Under the pieces are notes generated by a model. It was not told where the DNA came from. It saw only the letters and a list, made by a program, of their open reading frames with translations, and did no database searches. The position numbers were made by a program, and so were the translations under genes. Shown piece after piece: positions 51,405-60,283 of a stretch of DNA of 64,000 bases. The DNA lies in contig CAJULD010000002.1 of assembly GCA_910587505.1 (NCBI GenBank), forward strand, positions 61,454 through 125,453. The letters run 5' to 3'. Position 1 is the stretch's first letter, and every line of letters starts with the position of its first letter. Source of the stretch: an uncultured Oscillospiraceae bacterium (GTDB lineage Bacteria > Bacillota > Clostridia > Oscillospirales > Oscillospiraceae).

Positions 51405-52950
51405 AACCCATACCGGACGCAGCCGGAAGTTCTGGTGCTACCTTGTGAGCCTTGTCGCGTTCCTTCTGACGATTTTGCCTGCGCATATCTGCCGCACGGG
51501 CCTGTGCATTCTGTTGTTTTTTGCGCCGCTGGCCGCCGCCCGCTGGCTGCGTTCCGGCAGCGCTTCGCGGGCGGCAGGCAGAAATCCTTTGTGGCTGCTG
51601 CTGGCGCTGGGGTGGGCCGTGGGAGTGCTGCTCAGCCGCAGCGGCATGGCGTTCGCGTCCTGCCTGTGCATGTCGCTGCTGTCCTGGGCAATATATCTGT
51701 GCCACAGCGTGTGCGACGGGCAGGACAGAAAGCTGCGGGAGATCTGCCGCATTGCCTTTACGGCGGGATTCTATGACCCCGGGGCCTTCTTTGTTTCGCA
51801 ATCTGCGGACCCCGACGAGCGGAAACGCCGGGCCGCCGGGAGGATATACGGACTCTTTATTCTGGGCGGCGCGCTGGCAATGCTGCTGCCCCTGCTGATT
51901 CAGGCGGACAGCCGCATTGACGGAATCCTGCGCGTTTTCATCGGATATACCGGGGAAAAAGCGCCTCTGCTCATCTCCTGCCTGGTGCTTGCGGTGTTTC
52001 CCGCGGCTGTTTTGTACAGCTTTCTGTCCCGGCTGGAGGACGTGTCCAGGTCATACCCCCAGGCGGAGCGGTTTGACGGTTCATCTCCGCTCCCGGCGGA
52101 GCTCTGGTTCTGGCTGAGCATTCTGCTCACTGTGGTGAACTGCTCTTTCCTGCTGGTGGAGATTTACTATGGCATATGCCTGAGGGAAACGATGCCTGTG
52201 CGGGAGGACGGGCTGTACGACGTGCTTGCGGTGACCCTTCTGGTTTTTGTCGGACTTGCGGCAATGTGCTGTCAGATCCGGTATGGGGAGGGGAGCGGCA
52301 AACGCCGGATGATTGCGCTGGGCGTATCCATTGCCGGCCTCATGGTATTTACGGGTTTCCGTCTCTTTGAATACATAATGCGCTTCGGCCTTTGGGAGGG
52401 GCGGGCGATTCTCAGTGCGGTCCTGATGATTTTTGTGCTGCTGCTGCTCTGCATGTCGGGATTTTCCGAACGGGGCCACCAGACGTTCTTCCGAAAGGCG
52501 GGCATCGTTGCCGCGGTTTTCCTGATGGTGTGGAGCGTGATTCCCGGCGGGGTTGTGCTGACGCAGATCAATGCGGCGATTTTCCTCGGCAAATATCATA
52601 CGATGCGGCTGGAGGGACAGGGCGGCGTGAACGGGGGAGAGCCGGTGGAGCTGACGGACCACGACCTGCGTCTGGACCGGATGGAGAGCTGGGGGATCGA
52701 CGGCATTCCCGCTCTGACCCGGCTGGCTGCCATTGAAGATGTGACGGCAGAGGGACAGACGCTGGGCGGACACGTCCGGGAGGCGATTCTGGACTGCCTG
52801 TGCGATGATCTGGAGCTGACCCGGACGGGAAACGGAGCCGACGATATCAAAGCGGTTTTTGCCGCCGCCGAAAACATCCCGCGCTACCGTTTACCCACCA
52901 GCTATTCATGGGCGCTTGCCCGGCTGGAAGAGGTAAAGGGCATCTTTTAG
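51367..52950 (+). CDS. Polytopic membrane protein, DUF4153/DUF4173-like
   Basis: A 527-residue protein with about ten membrane helices from residue 22 (FWCYLVSLVAFLLTILPAHI) to about 410, then a roughly 110-residue soluble tail. The layout, including the regularly paired helices and the tail RMESWGIDGIPALTRLAAIEDV, recalls DUF4153/DUF4173 proteins of Firmicutes, whose function is unknown. The start is the ATG at 51367 with AGGAGG 6 bases upstream; a second ATG at 51370 is possible. It overlaps the VWA gene by 38 bases. It is the last gene of the operon; a long imperfect stem-loop covers its stop codon. Confidence 0.78.
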   Translation: MMQTEERSARTDETHTGRSRKFWCYLVSLVAFLLTILPAHICRTGLCILLFFAPLAAARWLRSGSASRAAGRNPLWLLLALGWAVGVLLSRSGMAFASCLCMSLLSWAIYLCHSVCDGQDRKLREICRIAFTAGFYDPGAFFVSQSADPDERKRRAAGRIYGLFILGGALAMLLPLLIQADSRIDGILRVFIGYTGEKAPLLISCLVLAVFPAAVLYSFLSRLEDVSRSYPQAERFDGSSPLPAELWFWLSILLTVVNCSFLLVEIYYGICLRETMPVREDGLYDVLAVTLLVFVGLAAMCCQIRYGEGSGKRRMIALGVSIAGLMVFTGFRLFEYIMRFGLWEGRAILSAVLMIFVLLLLCMSGFSERGHQTFFRKAGIVAAVFLMVWSVIPGGVVLTQINAAIFLGKYHTMRLEGQGGVNGGEPVELTDHDLRLDRMESWGIDGIPALTRLAAIEDVTAEGQTLGGHVREAILDCLCDDLELTRTGNGADDIKAVFAAAENIPRYRLPTSYSWALARLEEVKGIF

Positions 52951-53045
52951 AACCTGTCTTCACAAGCGTTTAACGCAGTATGGGAGGACCCTGTCCGGCG
53001 GAACAGTCCCCCGTCCAGCGTCCTCCCGCTGTGAGTTCAGGTTCT
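52949..53045 (+). terminator. Long two-level stem-loop at the operon end
   Basis: Outer arms AGAACCTG (52949-52956) and CAGGTTCT (53038-53045), and inner arms GGGAGGAC and GTCCTCCC (about 52982 and 53020), form an elongated structure that includes the TAG stop. There is no T-run; a structured 3' end or weak terminator. Confidence 0.55.
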
Positions 53046-53092
53046 TAAAGAGAACGTCCGGGAGGCCCTGCACGGACTTCCGGAATTGACTC

Positions 53093-53121
53093 TCGACACG
53101 GCCGGGGAAGTATGCTATACT
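53093..53121 (+). promoter_or_regulatory. Promoter of the SLH-domain gene
   Basis: TCGACA (53093-53098), 17-base spacer, TATACT (53116-53121), with TGC before it. A TTGACT at 53086 is 24 bases away and less likely to serve. Confidence 0.6.
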
Positions 53122-53177
53122 GAAAAAACAGGGAAAATACTTCATCTGGTAAACTTTGAGGGAAGGCGGATAGAACA

Positions 53178-54194
53178 ATGCTCAATTTTGATGCCGGTAA
53201 GTTGGCAAAAGGTGCGATTGAGGGACTGGAGAAGGCGGAGAAGCTTGGCGGCGGGGCCGGTGACGTAGCCAGGAGCGTACTCCAGGGCGTCAAAAAGGTG
53301 GAAAACCTGGCGGAACTGAAAGAAAAAGCTCCGGAGCAGATGACCGCTGTGCTGCGCAAACTGCTGGAGGAGGCCAGACAGCTGGTGAACTCCCTTCCCC
53401 ACAGAAACGAGGCGCTCGACGCCTGCATTCAGAAGGCGCAGGCCCTTCTGGAGAGCGGGGATATTTCCGCGGATGCCGTCGCGAAGCTGACGGCGGAATT
53501 GAGTGCCCTCATGAAGGGCGCGTCGTCCGGACAGTCCGCCGCAGGCGCGCCGCAGAAGGCCGCGCCCAGGCCGGCCGCCGCTGCATCCACGCCCGCAGCG
53601 CCCGCCAGAGCGCCCGCTGCCGCCCCGGCGCCCACGGCTCCCGCGGCGCATGCGGAACCGTCCGCGCCCCAGAAGACGGTCCGGTTCTCCGATGTGCAGC
53701 CCGGGGCGTATTATTACGAGGCGGTCCAATGGGCGGTCCGGCAGGGCATCGCCTCCGGCACCACGGAGACCACCTTCAGCCCCGATCAGGACTGCACCCG
53801 CGCCCAGACCCTCACCCTCCTGTGGCGGGCGAACGGTTCGCCTGCGCCCGGAAACAGGAATAACCCCTTCACAGATGTCGGCGATACCGCGTATTACCGC
53901 GACGCGGCGCTGTGGGCTGCGGAGCAGGGGATCGTCTCCGGTACCGCTTTCCGGCCGGACGATGTCACAACCCGCGGCCAAATGGCGGTATTTCTCTATA
54001 AAAACGCCGGTTCGCCGGCTGTTGCGGACAGCGGCGCTTTTGCGGACGTGCCGGGGGACGCCGCCTGTTCTCAGGCGGTGGCCTGGGTTGCCAGGCAGGG
54101 CATCACCTCCGGTACCGGTGAGAACACCTTCAGTCCGGACGGCGTCTGCACACGGGGCCAGATCGTCACCTTCCTGTACCGGGCCAGCAGATAA
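53178..54194 (+). CDS. SLH-domain protein lacking a visible signal peptide
   Basis: A 338-residue protein in three parts. Residues 1-115 are helical, probably coiled coil (IEGLEKAEKLGGGAGDVARSVL; MTAVLRKLLEEARQLVNSL). Residues 116-170 are an Ala/Pro-rich linker. Residues 170-338 are three SLH repeats (FSDVQPGAYYYEAVQWAVRQGIASG; FTDVGDTAYYRDAALWAAEQGIVSG; FADVPGDAACSQAVAWVARQGITSG). SLH repeats bind cell-wall polymer outside the cell, yet there is no signal peptide or membrane helix, and the ATG at 53178 follows a proper promoter. Either it is exported by an unusual route or released on lysis, or it has an intracellular role. The gene comes just after the unknown VWA operon. Confidence 0.85.
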   Translation: MLNFDAGKLAKGAIEGLEKAEKLGGGAGDVARSVLQGVKKVENLAELKEKAPEQMTAVLRKLLEEARQLVNSLPHRNEALDACIQKAQALLESGDISADAVAKLTAELSALMKGASSGQSAAGAPQKAAPRPAAAASTPAAPARAPAAAPAPTAPAAHAEPSAPQKTVRFSDVQPGAYYYEAVQWAVRQGIASGTTETTFSPDQDCTRAQTLTLLWRANGSPAPGNRNNPFTDVGDTAYYRDAALWAAEQGIVSGTAFRPDDVTTRGQMAVFLYKNAGSPAVADSGAFADVPGDAACSQAVAWVARQGITSGTGENTFSPDGVCTRGQIVTFLYRASR

Positions 54195-54205
54195 ACTGTA
54201 CATAT

Positions 54206-54249
54206 AAAAAGCAGATGCACCGCCATATTCTGCGCTGCATCTGCTTTTT
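54206..54249 (+). terminator. Terminator after the SLH-domain gene
   Basis: A 14-bp stem AAAAAGCAGATGCA (54206-54219) with 54236-54249 and a 16-base loop; it ends in TTTTT and continues TATATTTTT. Confidence 0.9.
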
Positions 54250-54271
54250 ATATATTTTTGTGAAAAAACAG

Positions 54272-54300
54272 TTGACATTCCGGAAAGCCGCTGTTATACT
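54272..54300 (+). promoter_or_regulatory. rplU promoter
   Basis: TTGACA (54272-54277), 17-base spacer, TATACT (54295-54300), with TGT before it: a near-ideal sigma-A promoter, as expected for a ribosomal protein operon. Confidence 0.85.
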
Positions 54301-54306
54301 GATTAG

Positions 54307-54434
54307 GCCGCTTTGAATGGGCCCAAGTGCGTCCGTTTTGACGCCGCCTACGACAGCGAGCCCGTAAAGGAGCGCGGTTTACCATATTGTCATGGTAAGT
54401 GCTTCATAATAAAGGAAAGCGAGGTGCAAAAGGA
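54307..54434 (+). ncRNA. L21 leader (ribosomal protein autoregulation)
   Basis: The 128-base leader before rplU carries the block GGGCCCAAGTGCGTCC, a later GAGCCCG able to pair with its 5' part, and the conserved AAAGGAG-like sequence, in the arrangement known for Firmicute L21 leaders. L21 protein is thought to bind it and repress its own operon. A second hairpin, ACCATATTGTCATGGT, is at about 54382-54397. Confidence 0.7.
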
Positions 54435-54746
54435 ATGCACGCAATCATTGTTACCGGCGGTAAGCAGTACAAGGTGGCCGAGGGCGACACCCTGTTCATC
54501 GAGAAGCTGCCCGTGGAGGCCGACAGCCAGGTGGTTTTTGACCAGGTGCTGGCCATTCTGGACGGAGACAACGCCACCATCGGCACGCCCACCGTATCCG
54601 GCGCCAGGGTGGAGGCCACCGTTCTCAAGAACGGCAAGGGCAAGAAGATCCGTATCTTCAAGTACAACCCCAAGAAGGGTTACCGCAAGCGTCAGGGTCA
54701 CCGTCAGCCCTATACCAAGGTTGAGATTAAAAAGATTTCCGCCTGA
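54435..54746 (+). CDS. rplU: 50S ribosomal protein L21
   Basis: A 103-residue L21, the usual length. It starts MHAIIVTGGKQYKVAEGD and ends with FKYNPKKGYRKRQGHRQPYT, both hallmark segments for 23S rRNA binding. A purine-rich AAAAGGA lies just before the ATG at 54435; an in-frame ATG at 54399 belongs to the leader. It is the first gene of the rplU-prp-rpmA operon with strong promoter and leader control. Confidence 0.98.
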   Translation: MHAIIVTGGKQYKVAEGDTLFIEKLPVEADSQVVFDQVLAILDGDNATIGTPTVSGARVEATVLKNGKGKKIRIFKYNPKKGYRKRQGHRQPYTKVEIKKISA

Positions 54747-54748
54747 GG

Positions 54749-55081
54749 ATGACTACGGTCACGTTTTACACGGAGGGAAGCCGGATTACCGGCTTTGAGG
54801 CGTCCGGCCACAGCGGCTACGCCGAGGCGGGCGGCGACATCGTCTGCGCCGCCGTCACCAGTACGGTACGCCTCATCGAGTGCGTGCTCAACGACGTGAT
54901 GGGCCTGTGCGCGACGGTGAAGGTCAACGAAAATGCCGCCCGGATTTCCCTTCGGCTTCCCGGCTCCCTGGGACAGACCGCCGAGAGCACCTGTCAGACC
55001 CTTCTGACGGGGATGATGGTTTATCTCATCGAGCTGCACGGCGAGTATCCCGACCATATTGAGGTTATAGAGGCCGAATGA
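54749..55081 (+). CDS. prp: Ribosomal-processing cysteine protease Prp
   Basis: A 110-residue protease that removes the N-terminal extension of L27 in Firmicutes. The conserved catalytic His and Cys are in GHSGYAEAGGDIVCAAVT (residues about 21-35). It starts 2 bases after the rplU stop and is followed by rpmA, whose product carries the cleavage motif. The protease should therefore be essential for making functional ribosomes here. The 3' end is close to the L27 ribosome site. Confidence 0.95.
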   Translation: MTTVTFYTEGSRITGFEASGHSGYAEAGGDIVCAAVTSTVRLIECVLNDVMGLCATVKVNENAARISLRLPGSLGQTAESTCQTLLTGMMVYLIELHGEYPDHIEVIEAE

Positions 55082-55116
55082 GGCCTTCTGTCCGTATCTT
55101 ACAGAAAGGATGGCAA

Positions 55117-55401
55117 ATGAACATGATGAACATTGGTCTGCAGTTCTTCGCCCATAAGAAGGGCGTTGGTTCTACCAAGAACGGCCGTGATTCCGAGAGC
55201 AAGCGCCTCGGGCCCAAGCGCGCCGACGGCCAGCACGTTCTGGCTGGCAATATCCTCTTCCGTCAGCGCGGCACCCATATTCACCCCGGCGTGAACGTGG
55301 GCCGCGGCAGCGACGATACCCTGTTTGCCAAGGTGGACGGCGTGGTCCGCTTCGAGCGGCTGGGCAAGGATCGGAAGCAGGTTTCCGTTTACGAGGCTTG
55401 A
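55117..55401 (+). CDS. rpmA: 50S ribosomal protein L27 with Prp-cleaved extension
   Basis: A 94-residue L27. The Firmicute N-terminal extension MNMMNIGLQFFA precedes HKKGVGSTKNGRDSESKRLG; Prp cuts after LQFFA, exposing the tail that reaches the peptidyl-transferase centre. AAAGG lies ahead of the ATG at 55117; two further ATGs (55123, 55126) could also serve. A strong terminator follows within 10 bases of the stop. Confidence 0.97.
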   Translation: MNMMNIGLQFFAHKKGVGSTKNGRDSESKRLGPKRADGQHVLAGNILFRQRGTHIHPGVNVGRGSDDTLFAKVDGVVRFERLGKDRKQVSVYEA

Positions 55402-55407
55402 TGGCTG

Positions 55408-55439
55408 AAAGAGGTCCCGATGAAGCGGGGCCTCTTTTT
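55408..55439 (+). terminator. Terminator of the rplU operon
   Basis: An 11-bp stem (55408-55418 with 55427-55437, one G-T pair), 8-base loop, then CTTTTTC. Confidence 0.88.
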
Positions 55440-55460
55440 CTTTCGTGGAGAGGAGTTCCC

Positions 55461-55901
55461 GTGTTTACTTTTACCGGCCGCTTCGACCGGATCGCCAGCG
55501 GTCCCATGACCCTTCAAATCATCGAAAAAAACCCCGCCGGGGCGGACGGCCTGCCCTTCTATTACTACGACATGTTAGTCGGCGGCGCGCCTGCTGGCAA
55601 AATCAGTCTCCGTATCGGCGCAAATTTTCACACATACTATAACGGAAACATCGGCTACGAAGTGGACGGGCCGTTCCGCGGCCACGGCTGCGCCGGAGCC
55701 GCCTGCCGGCTGGTCCTGCCCCTGGCCCGGCATCACGGCATGACCCGTCTGTATCTCACCTGCGCGGAGAGCAATATCCCCTCCTGCCGCACCATCGAGG
55801 GCCTGGGTGCGGAGCTGCTGGAGATCCGCCAGGTCCCGCGGGAATACTTTGCCTGGCGGGAGGGCATGGAGCGGCAGAGGATCTACCGGCTGGCCCTGTA
55901 A
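55461..55901 (+). CDS. GNAT-family N-acetyltransferase
   Basis: A 146-residue acetyltransferase. The acetyl-CoA loop is GPFRGHGCAGAACRLVLPLARHHGM (the R-G-x-G/A pattern is RGHGCA), after the beta strand NIGYEVD. The C-terminal strand LTCAESNIPSCRTIEGLGAELLEI is typical of the RimJ/RimL-like group. The substrate is unknown. The start is the GTG at 55461 with AGGAG 5 bases upstream; a longer in-frame reading from 55398 overlaps rpmA and its terminator. The gap to obg is 27 bases, so the two are likely co-transcribed. Confidence 0.85.
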   Translation: MFTFTGRFDRIASGPMTLQIIEKNPAGADGLPFYYYDMLVGGAPAGKISLRIGANFHTYYNGNIGYEVDGPFRGHGCAGAACRLVLPLARHHGMTRLYLTCAESNIPSCRTIEGLGAELLEIRQVPREYFAWREGMERQRIYRLAL

Positions 55902-55928
55902 TCGACCATATACCAAGGAGGAGCCGCT

Positions 55929-57209
<1,281 letters not shown>

Positions 57210-57231
57210 GCAAAATTCCCGAAAAAGTGAT

Positions 57232-57259
57232 TGTAATTTCCGGCAAAATGATATATACT
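57232..57259 (+). promoter_or_regulatory. Promoter of the small membrane protein gene
   Basis: TTGTAA (57232-57237), 16-base spacer, TATACT (57254-57259). Confidence 0.6.
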
Positions 57260-57294
57260 GAAAAGGTATATTCAGATTTTATGGGAGGTTTACC

Positions 57295-57486
57295 ATGAAA
57301 AGTTCAAGTACATGGCGTTTTGTTCTGAAGATTGTCGGGCTGTCTCTGGCTGCGGCCGGGCTGATCTGCCTGCTGGTCGGTTTCTGGGATAAGCTGGCGG
57401 AGGACGCTGCCGCGGTGAAGGGCAGGCTGTGCGGGGGCAACTGCTCTGAGTTTGATGATTACGACGACGACCTGCTGTGTGAATGA
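57295..57486 (+). CDS. Small single-helix membrane protein
   Basis: A 63-residue protein with one membrane helix (FVLKIVGLSLAAAGLICLLVG, about 9-29), a short amphipathic stretch (DKLAEDAAAVKGRLCGG), and an acidic C-terminal tail with three cysteines (EFDDYDDDLLCE). It has its own promoter, GGGAGG before the ATG and a terminator, so it is a real gene. Similar short proteins occur near obg in Oscillospirales genomes as unnamed membrane proteins; the role is unknown. Confidence 0.75.
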   Translation: MKSSSTWRFVLKIVGLSLAAAGLICLLVGFWDKLAEDAAAVKGRLCGGNCSEFDDYDDDLLCE

Positions 57487-57501
57487 CCTGTAAACAGATA
57501 G

Positions 57502-57546
57502 AAAGAGCCGCGCTTCCCGCTGAAAAGCGGGGGCGCGGCTCTTTTC
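57502..57546. terminator. Bidirectional terminator, small protein / cobO
   Basis: Outer stem AAAGAGCCGCGC (57502-57513) with 57533-57544, and inner CCCGC/GCGGG around TGAAAA, with T-runs on both strands. It overlaps the 3' end of cobO. Confidence 0.88.
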
Positions 57547-58063
57547 AGTACTCGATCCCCTTCCGGGCGGGGACGCCCTGCCCGTAGGGATGCCTGATCT
57601 TCTTCATCTCCGTAACATAGTCCGCCGCGTCCAGCAGGGCCTGAGACGGGTTCCGTCCGGTGAGGACCACCTCCAGCTCCGCCGGCTTCTCCCGCAGCAG
57701 CGCCAGCAGACGCGCCACGTCGATCATCCCCGTGGTGCAGGCGCTCATGGCCTCGTCCAGGACCAGCAGGCCGAAGCCTCCGGCCCGGCGGAAGGCTTCC
57801 TCCAGCAGCCCGGCGTAGTAGTCCCGCGCTTCCTCTTTCTCCTCCGGGGTGAGGGTCCAGCTGAAGCCGAAGGTCCGGGTCTGGGGGATGACCTCGATCC
57901 CCGGCACGTGGGCGAGGGCGGAAAACTCCGAGCTCCTGCCGTCCTTGAAAAATTGCAGCAACAGCACCTTTTTCCCGCTGCCTGCGGCCCGGACGGCAAG
58001 GCCAATGGCGGCGGTGGTCTTCCCCTTGCCGTCGCCGCAGTAAATGTGAATCAACCCCTGCAC
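57545..58063 (-). CDS. cobO: Cob(I)yrinic acid a,c-diamide adenosyltransferase
   Basis: A 172-residue CobO/BtuR-type enzyme that transfers adenosyl from ATP to the corrinoid cobalt. The P-loop GDGKGKTTAAIGLAVRA is at residue 10, VLLLQFFKDG follows, and LLVLDEAMSACTTGMID is the Walker B region, with VVLTGRNPSQALLDAADYVTEM at the end. All core motifs of the family are present. It overlaps the upstream GyrI-like gene by 13 bases. In this genome it may salvage corrinoids for B12-dependent enzymes; no other cob genes are in the window. Confidence 0.95.
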   Translation of the reverse strand: MQGLIHIYCGDGKGKTTAAIGLAVRAAGSGKKVLLLQFFKDGRSSEFSALAHVPGIEVIPQTRTFGFSWTLTPEEKEEARDYYAGLLEEAFRRAGGFGLLVLDEAMSACTTGMIDVARLLALLREKPAELEVVLTGRNPSQALLDAADYVTEMKKIRHPYGQGVPARKGIEY

Positions 58064-58545
58064 TGTTTCTCCGCCTTCTTCAATTTGATGGGAATAAACG
58101 CCTCCATCTGGGCCTGGCCCTGGGCGGCGATGACCTCCGGCGGCGTGATAATGTGGCCCATGGAGAGATGCCCTGGGCGAATGTCCAGTTCCAGGGCTTC
58201 CGAGGCTTCGATGTACGCCGAGGCCTCCTGATAGAGTCTGCCGTTGGTTTCCTCGTCGCCGTCCCGGTAGGTGTAGGTCACATAGCAGCCGCCCTCGCAG
58301 TCAACCACCTCCCAGCCGCCGTTATCCATCCCCTCGCTGAGGGCGTAGAGCCAGACCATGCCGCCGGTTTCACCGTCAAAGCACAGGAAATCCCGTGGCA
58401 TGAAGCTGTCGCGGGGGCTGGGAGTGATGGCGGAGAACCAGTCGTTGAATTTCCCCAGAATGCCCTCAGGGGAAAAGTCAAAATCCTGGACCAGACCGGA
58501 GGAGGCCGCGCGGAAGGGCGGCAGGGAGATAATTCTGAAATCCAT
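58051..58545 (-). CDS. GyrI-like small-molecule-binding protein
   Basis: A 164-residue protein with the two-repeat effector-binding fold of GyrI/AraC-effector domains. It starts MDFRIISLPPFRAASSG, has GGMVWLYALSEGM in the middle and LDIRPGHLSMGHIITPPEVIAAQ near the end. It lacks a DNA-binding part, so it is a stand-alone binding protein. The start is the ATG at 58545 with AAAGGA about 10 bases upstream; a 10-residue longer form is possible. It overlaps cobO, suggesting shared expression and perhaps binding of a cobalamin precursor; this is speculation. The fold assignment is moderate. Confidence 0.65.
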   Translation of the reverse strand: MDFRIISLPPFRAASSGLVQDFDFSPEGILGKFNDWFSAITPSPRDSFMPRDFLCFDGETGGMVWLYALSEGMDNGGWEVVDCEGGCYVTYTYRDGDEETNGRLYQEASAYIEASEALELDIRPGHLSMGHIITPPEVIAAQGQAQMEAFIPIKLKKAEKQCRG

Positions 58546-58615
58546 AGGCGCTTTATTCCTTTCTGATCCCTGCAAAGGCAGGGGTGATAACCGGCATTAT
58601 GTGGTTAGCTCTGTC

Positions 58616-60172
58616 CTACATCCAGATGGAGAAGATCCGCAGCACCTTCTCCAGCATTTTTCTGAACCACGACCGCTTCTCCCACCGCTCCAGCTCCACG
58701 GTCCCGGACCGGGCGATGATATTCTCCATGTCCCGCGCCACGTCCGCGATCACCGGCGCGCCGTAGAAGACCACGCCGCACTCGTAGTGGAGCTGAAAGC
58801 TGCGGTAGTCCATGTTGATGGTGCCCAGCAGGGCGACTTCCCCGTCGGCCACCAGGCTCTTGGTGTGGAGAAACCCCGGCGTGAATTCATAGATCTTCAC
58901 CCCGTGCTGGAGCAGCCGCTCATAGTAGGAACCGGCCACGATCTGGGTGTACTTGTGATCCGGAATGCCCGGCAGCATGAGGCGCACGTCCACGCCGCTG
59001 TCTCCGGCCATGCACAGCGCCCGGACGATGTCCTCCTCCACGGCAAAATAGGGCGTGGTCAGCCATATGGAGGCGTGGGCGTTGGAGATGCATTGCAGAT
59101 ACAGGTCCTCCGCCGGGTTGTCCGGATTGTTCATGGGCCCGTCGGTGAAGGGCTGGCAGAGCCCCTCCGCCCTCCGGCTCTCCAGAGGCCGGTAGTAGTC
59201 GTGTTCCCGGTGGAAGCGCTCGCCCAGCATCTCCCACATGTGCAAAAACTGCGCCGTAAGCCCCCAGGCTCCCGGGCCGTCCAGCAGCACGCCGCCGTCC
59301 TTCCACTCGCCGAAGCGGATGAGCAGCCCCACGTATTCGTCGGCCACGTTGACCCCGCCGGTATAGGCATACTGCCCGTCCACGCAGAGGATCTTCCGGT
59401 GGTCGCGGTAGTTGAAGTACAGGCGGTTGACGTACTGGTGCACGGGATTGAAGACGCAGACCTCCATGCCCTCGCTCCGCATTTTTTCGATGGTCTCCCC
59501 CTGCATTCGGGTAATGTTGCCGAAATCGTCGAAAATGATCTTGACCTCCACGCCGTGACGGGCCCGGTCGGTCAGTACGGACAGCACCCGGTCCCACAGC
59601 TGGCCCTCCGCCAGAATGAAATACTCCAGGAAGATGAACCGTTCCGCCTTCTCCATCCGGCCGATGGCGTCGGCGAAGAAATCCTCGCCGGTAGGGAAAT
59701 AGACGGCGGCGGTGTCCCGGTAGAGGAGGAAGCCCCGCCGGGTCAGCAGCCGGGAGGCCCGCTGCCAGTTGGGATAGTCCCTGCCCAGCTTTTCCTGGTC
59801 GATGGCGGACCACTTTCCGTCCAGGGCCCGGTCCTTTGGCGGCGGGAGGGGGAGCAGGTTCAGGCGCTTGCTCTGGATGTTTCCGCCCCAGAGGACGTAG
59901 AGGATCATCCCCCCCACCGGCAGGGCTACTACCAGCAGCGTCCAGGCCAGCTTATAGCTGCCGCTGGAGGCGCTGGACTGGATGCTGACCGCCACGCCGA
60001 TGGCGATCAGTTCCAGAATGGCGAAGGCGATAAAGGCGTGGGACTGCAAAAAGTAGGTCAGCACCATCACCGAGGCGATATTCAGGAACAGCAGGAGCAG
60101 AACCAGGGCGATCCGCAGCGAGGCGGAAATCCGTCGTTCGGTGGTCTGCCTGACGGGATGCGTTCTTTTCAC
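58616..60172 (-). CDS. cls: Cardiolipin synthase
   Basis: A 518-residue phospholipase-D-type enzyme that condenses two phosphatidylglycerols to cardiolipin. Two N-terminal membrane helices (ALVLLLLFLNIASVMVLTYF; TLLVVALPVGGMILYVLWGG) precede two HKD catalytic motifs. The first, NYRDHRKILCVDGQYAYTGGVN, is at about 230-250, and the second, HTKSLVADGEVALLGTINMDYRS, at about 415-440. The start is a GTG at 60172 with AAGGAG upstream. It is a single-gene unit on the minus strand. Confidence 0.95.
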   Translation of the reverse strand: MKRTHPVRQTTERRISASLRIALVLLLLFLNIASVMVLTYFLQSHAFIAFAILELIAIGVAVSIQSSASSGSYKLAWTLLVVALPVGGMILYVLWGGNIQSKRLNLLPLPPPKDRALDGKWSAIDQEKLGRDYPNWQRASRLLTRRGFLLYRDTAAVYFPTGEDFFADAIGRMEKAERFIFLEYFILAEGQLWDRVLSVLTDRARHGVEVKIIFDDFGNITRMQGETIEKMRSEGMEVCVFNPVHQYVNRLYFNYRDHRKILCVDGQYAYTGGVNVADEYVGLLIRFGEWKDGGVLLDGPGAWGLTAQFLHMWEMLGERFHREHDYYRPLESRRAEGLCQPFTDGPMNNPDNPAEDLYLQCISNAHASIWLTTPYFAVEEDIVRALCMAGDSGVDVRLMLPGIPDHKYTQIVAGSYYERLLQHGVKIYEFTPGFLHTKSLVADGEVALLGTINMDYRSFQLHYECGVVFYGAPVIADVARDMENIIARSGTVELERWEKRSWFRKMLEKVLRIFSIWM

Positions 60173-60283
60173 CGGAAGCTCCTTTCGTGATCTGTCTGTA
60201 CTGTATGGCCCGCCATATTCAAAAACGGCGTCCGGCGCCCGCCTGGGCCGCCGGCGGGCGTGTTCCTGGAATTAAAGGTATGA

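Noticed and set aside
54313..54434. tRNA-like or coding sequence before rplU
   Set aside because: There is no acceptor stem or T-loop; the position and motifs fit an L21 leader.
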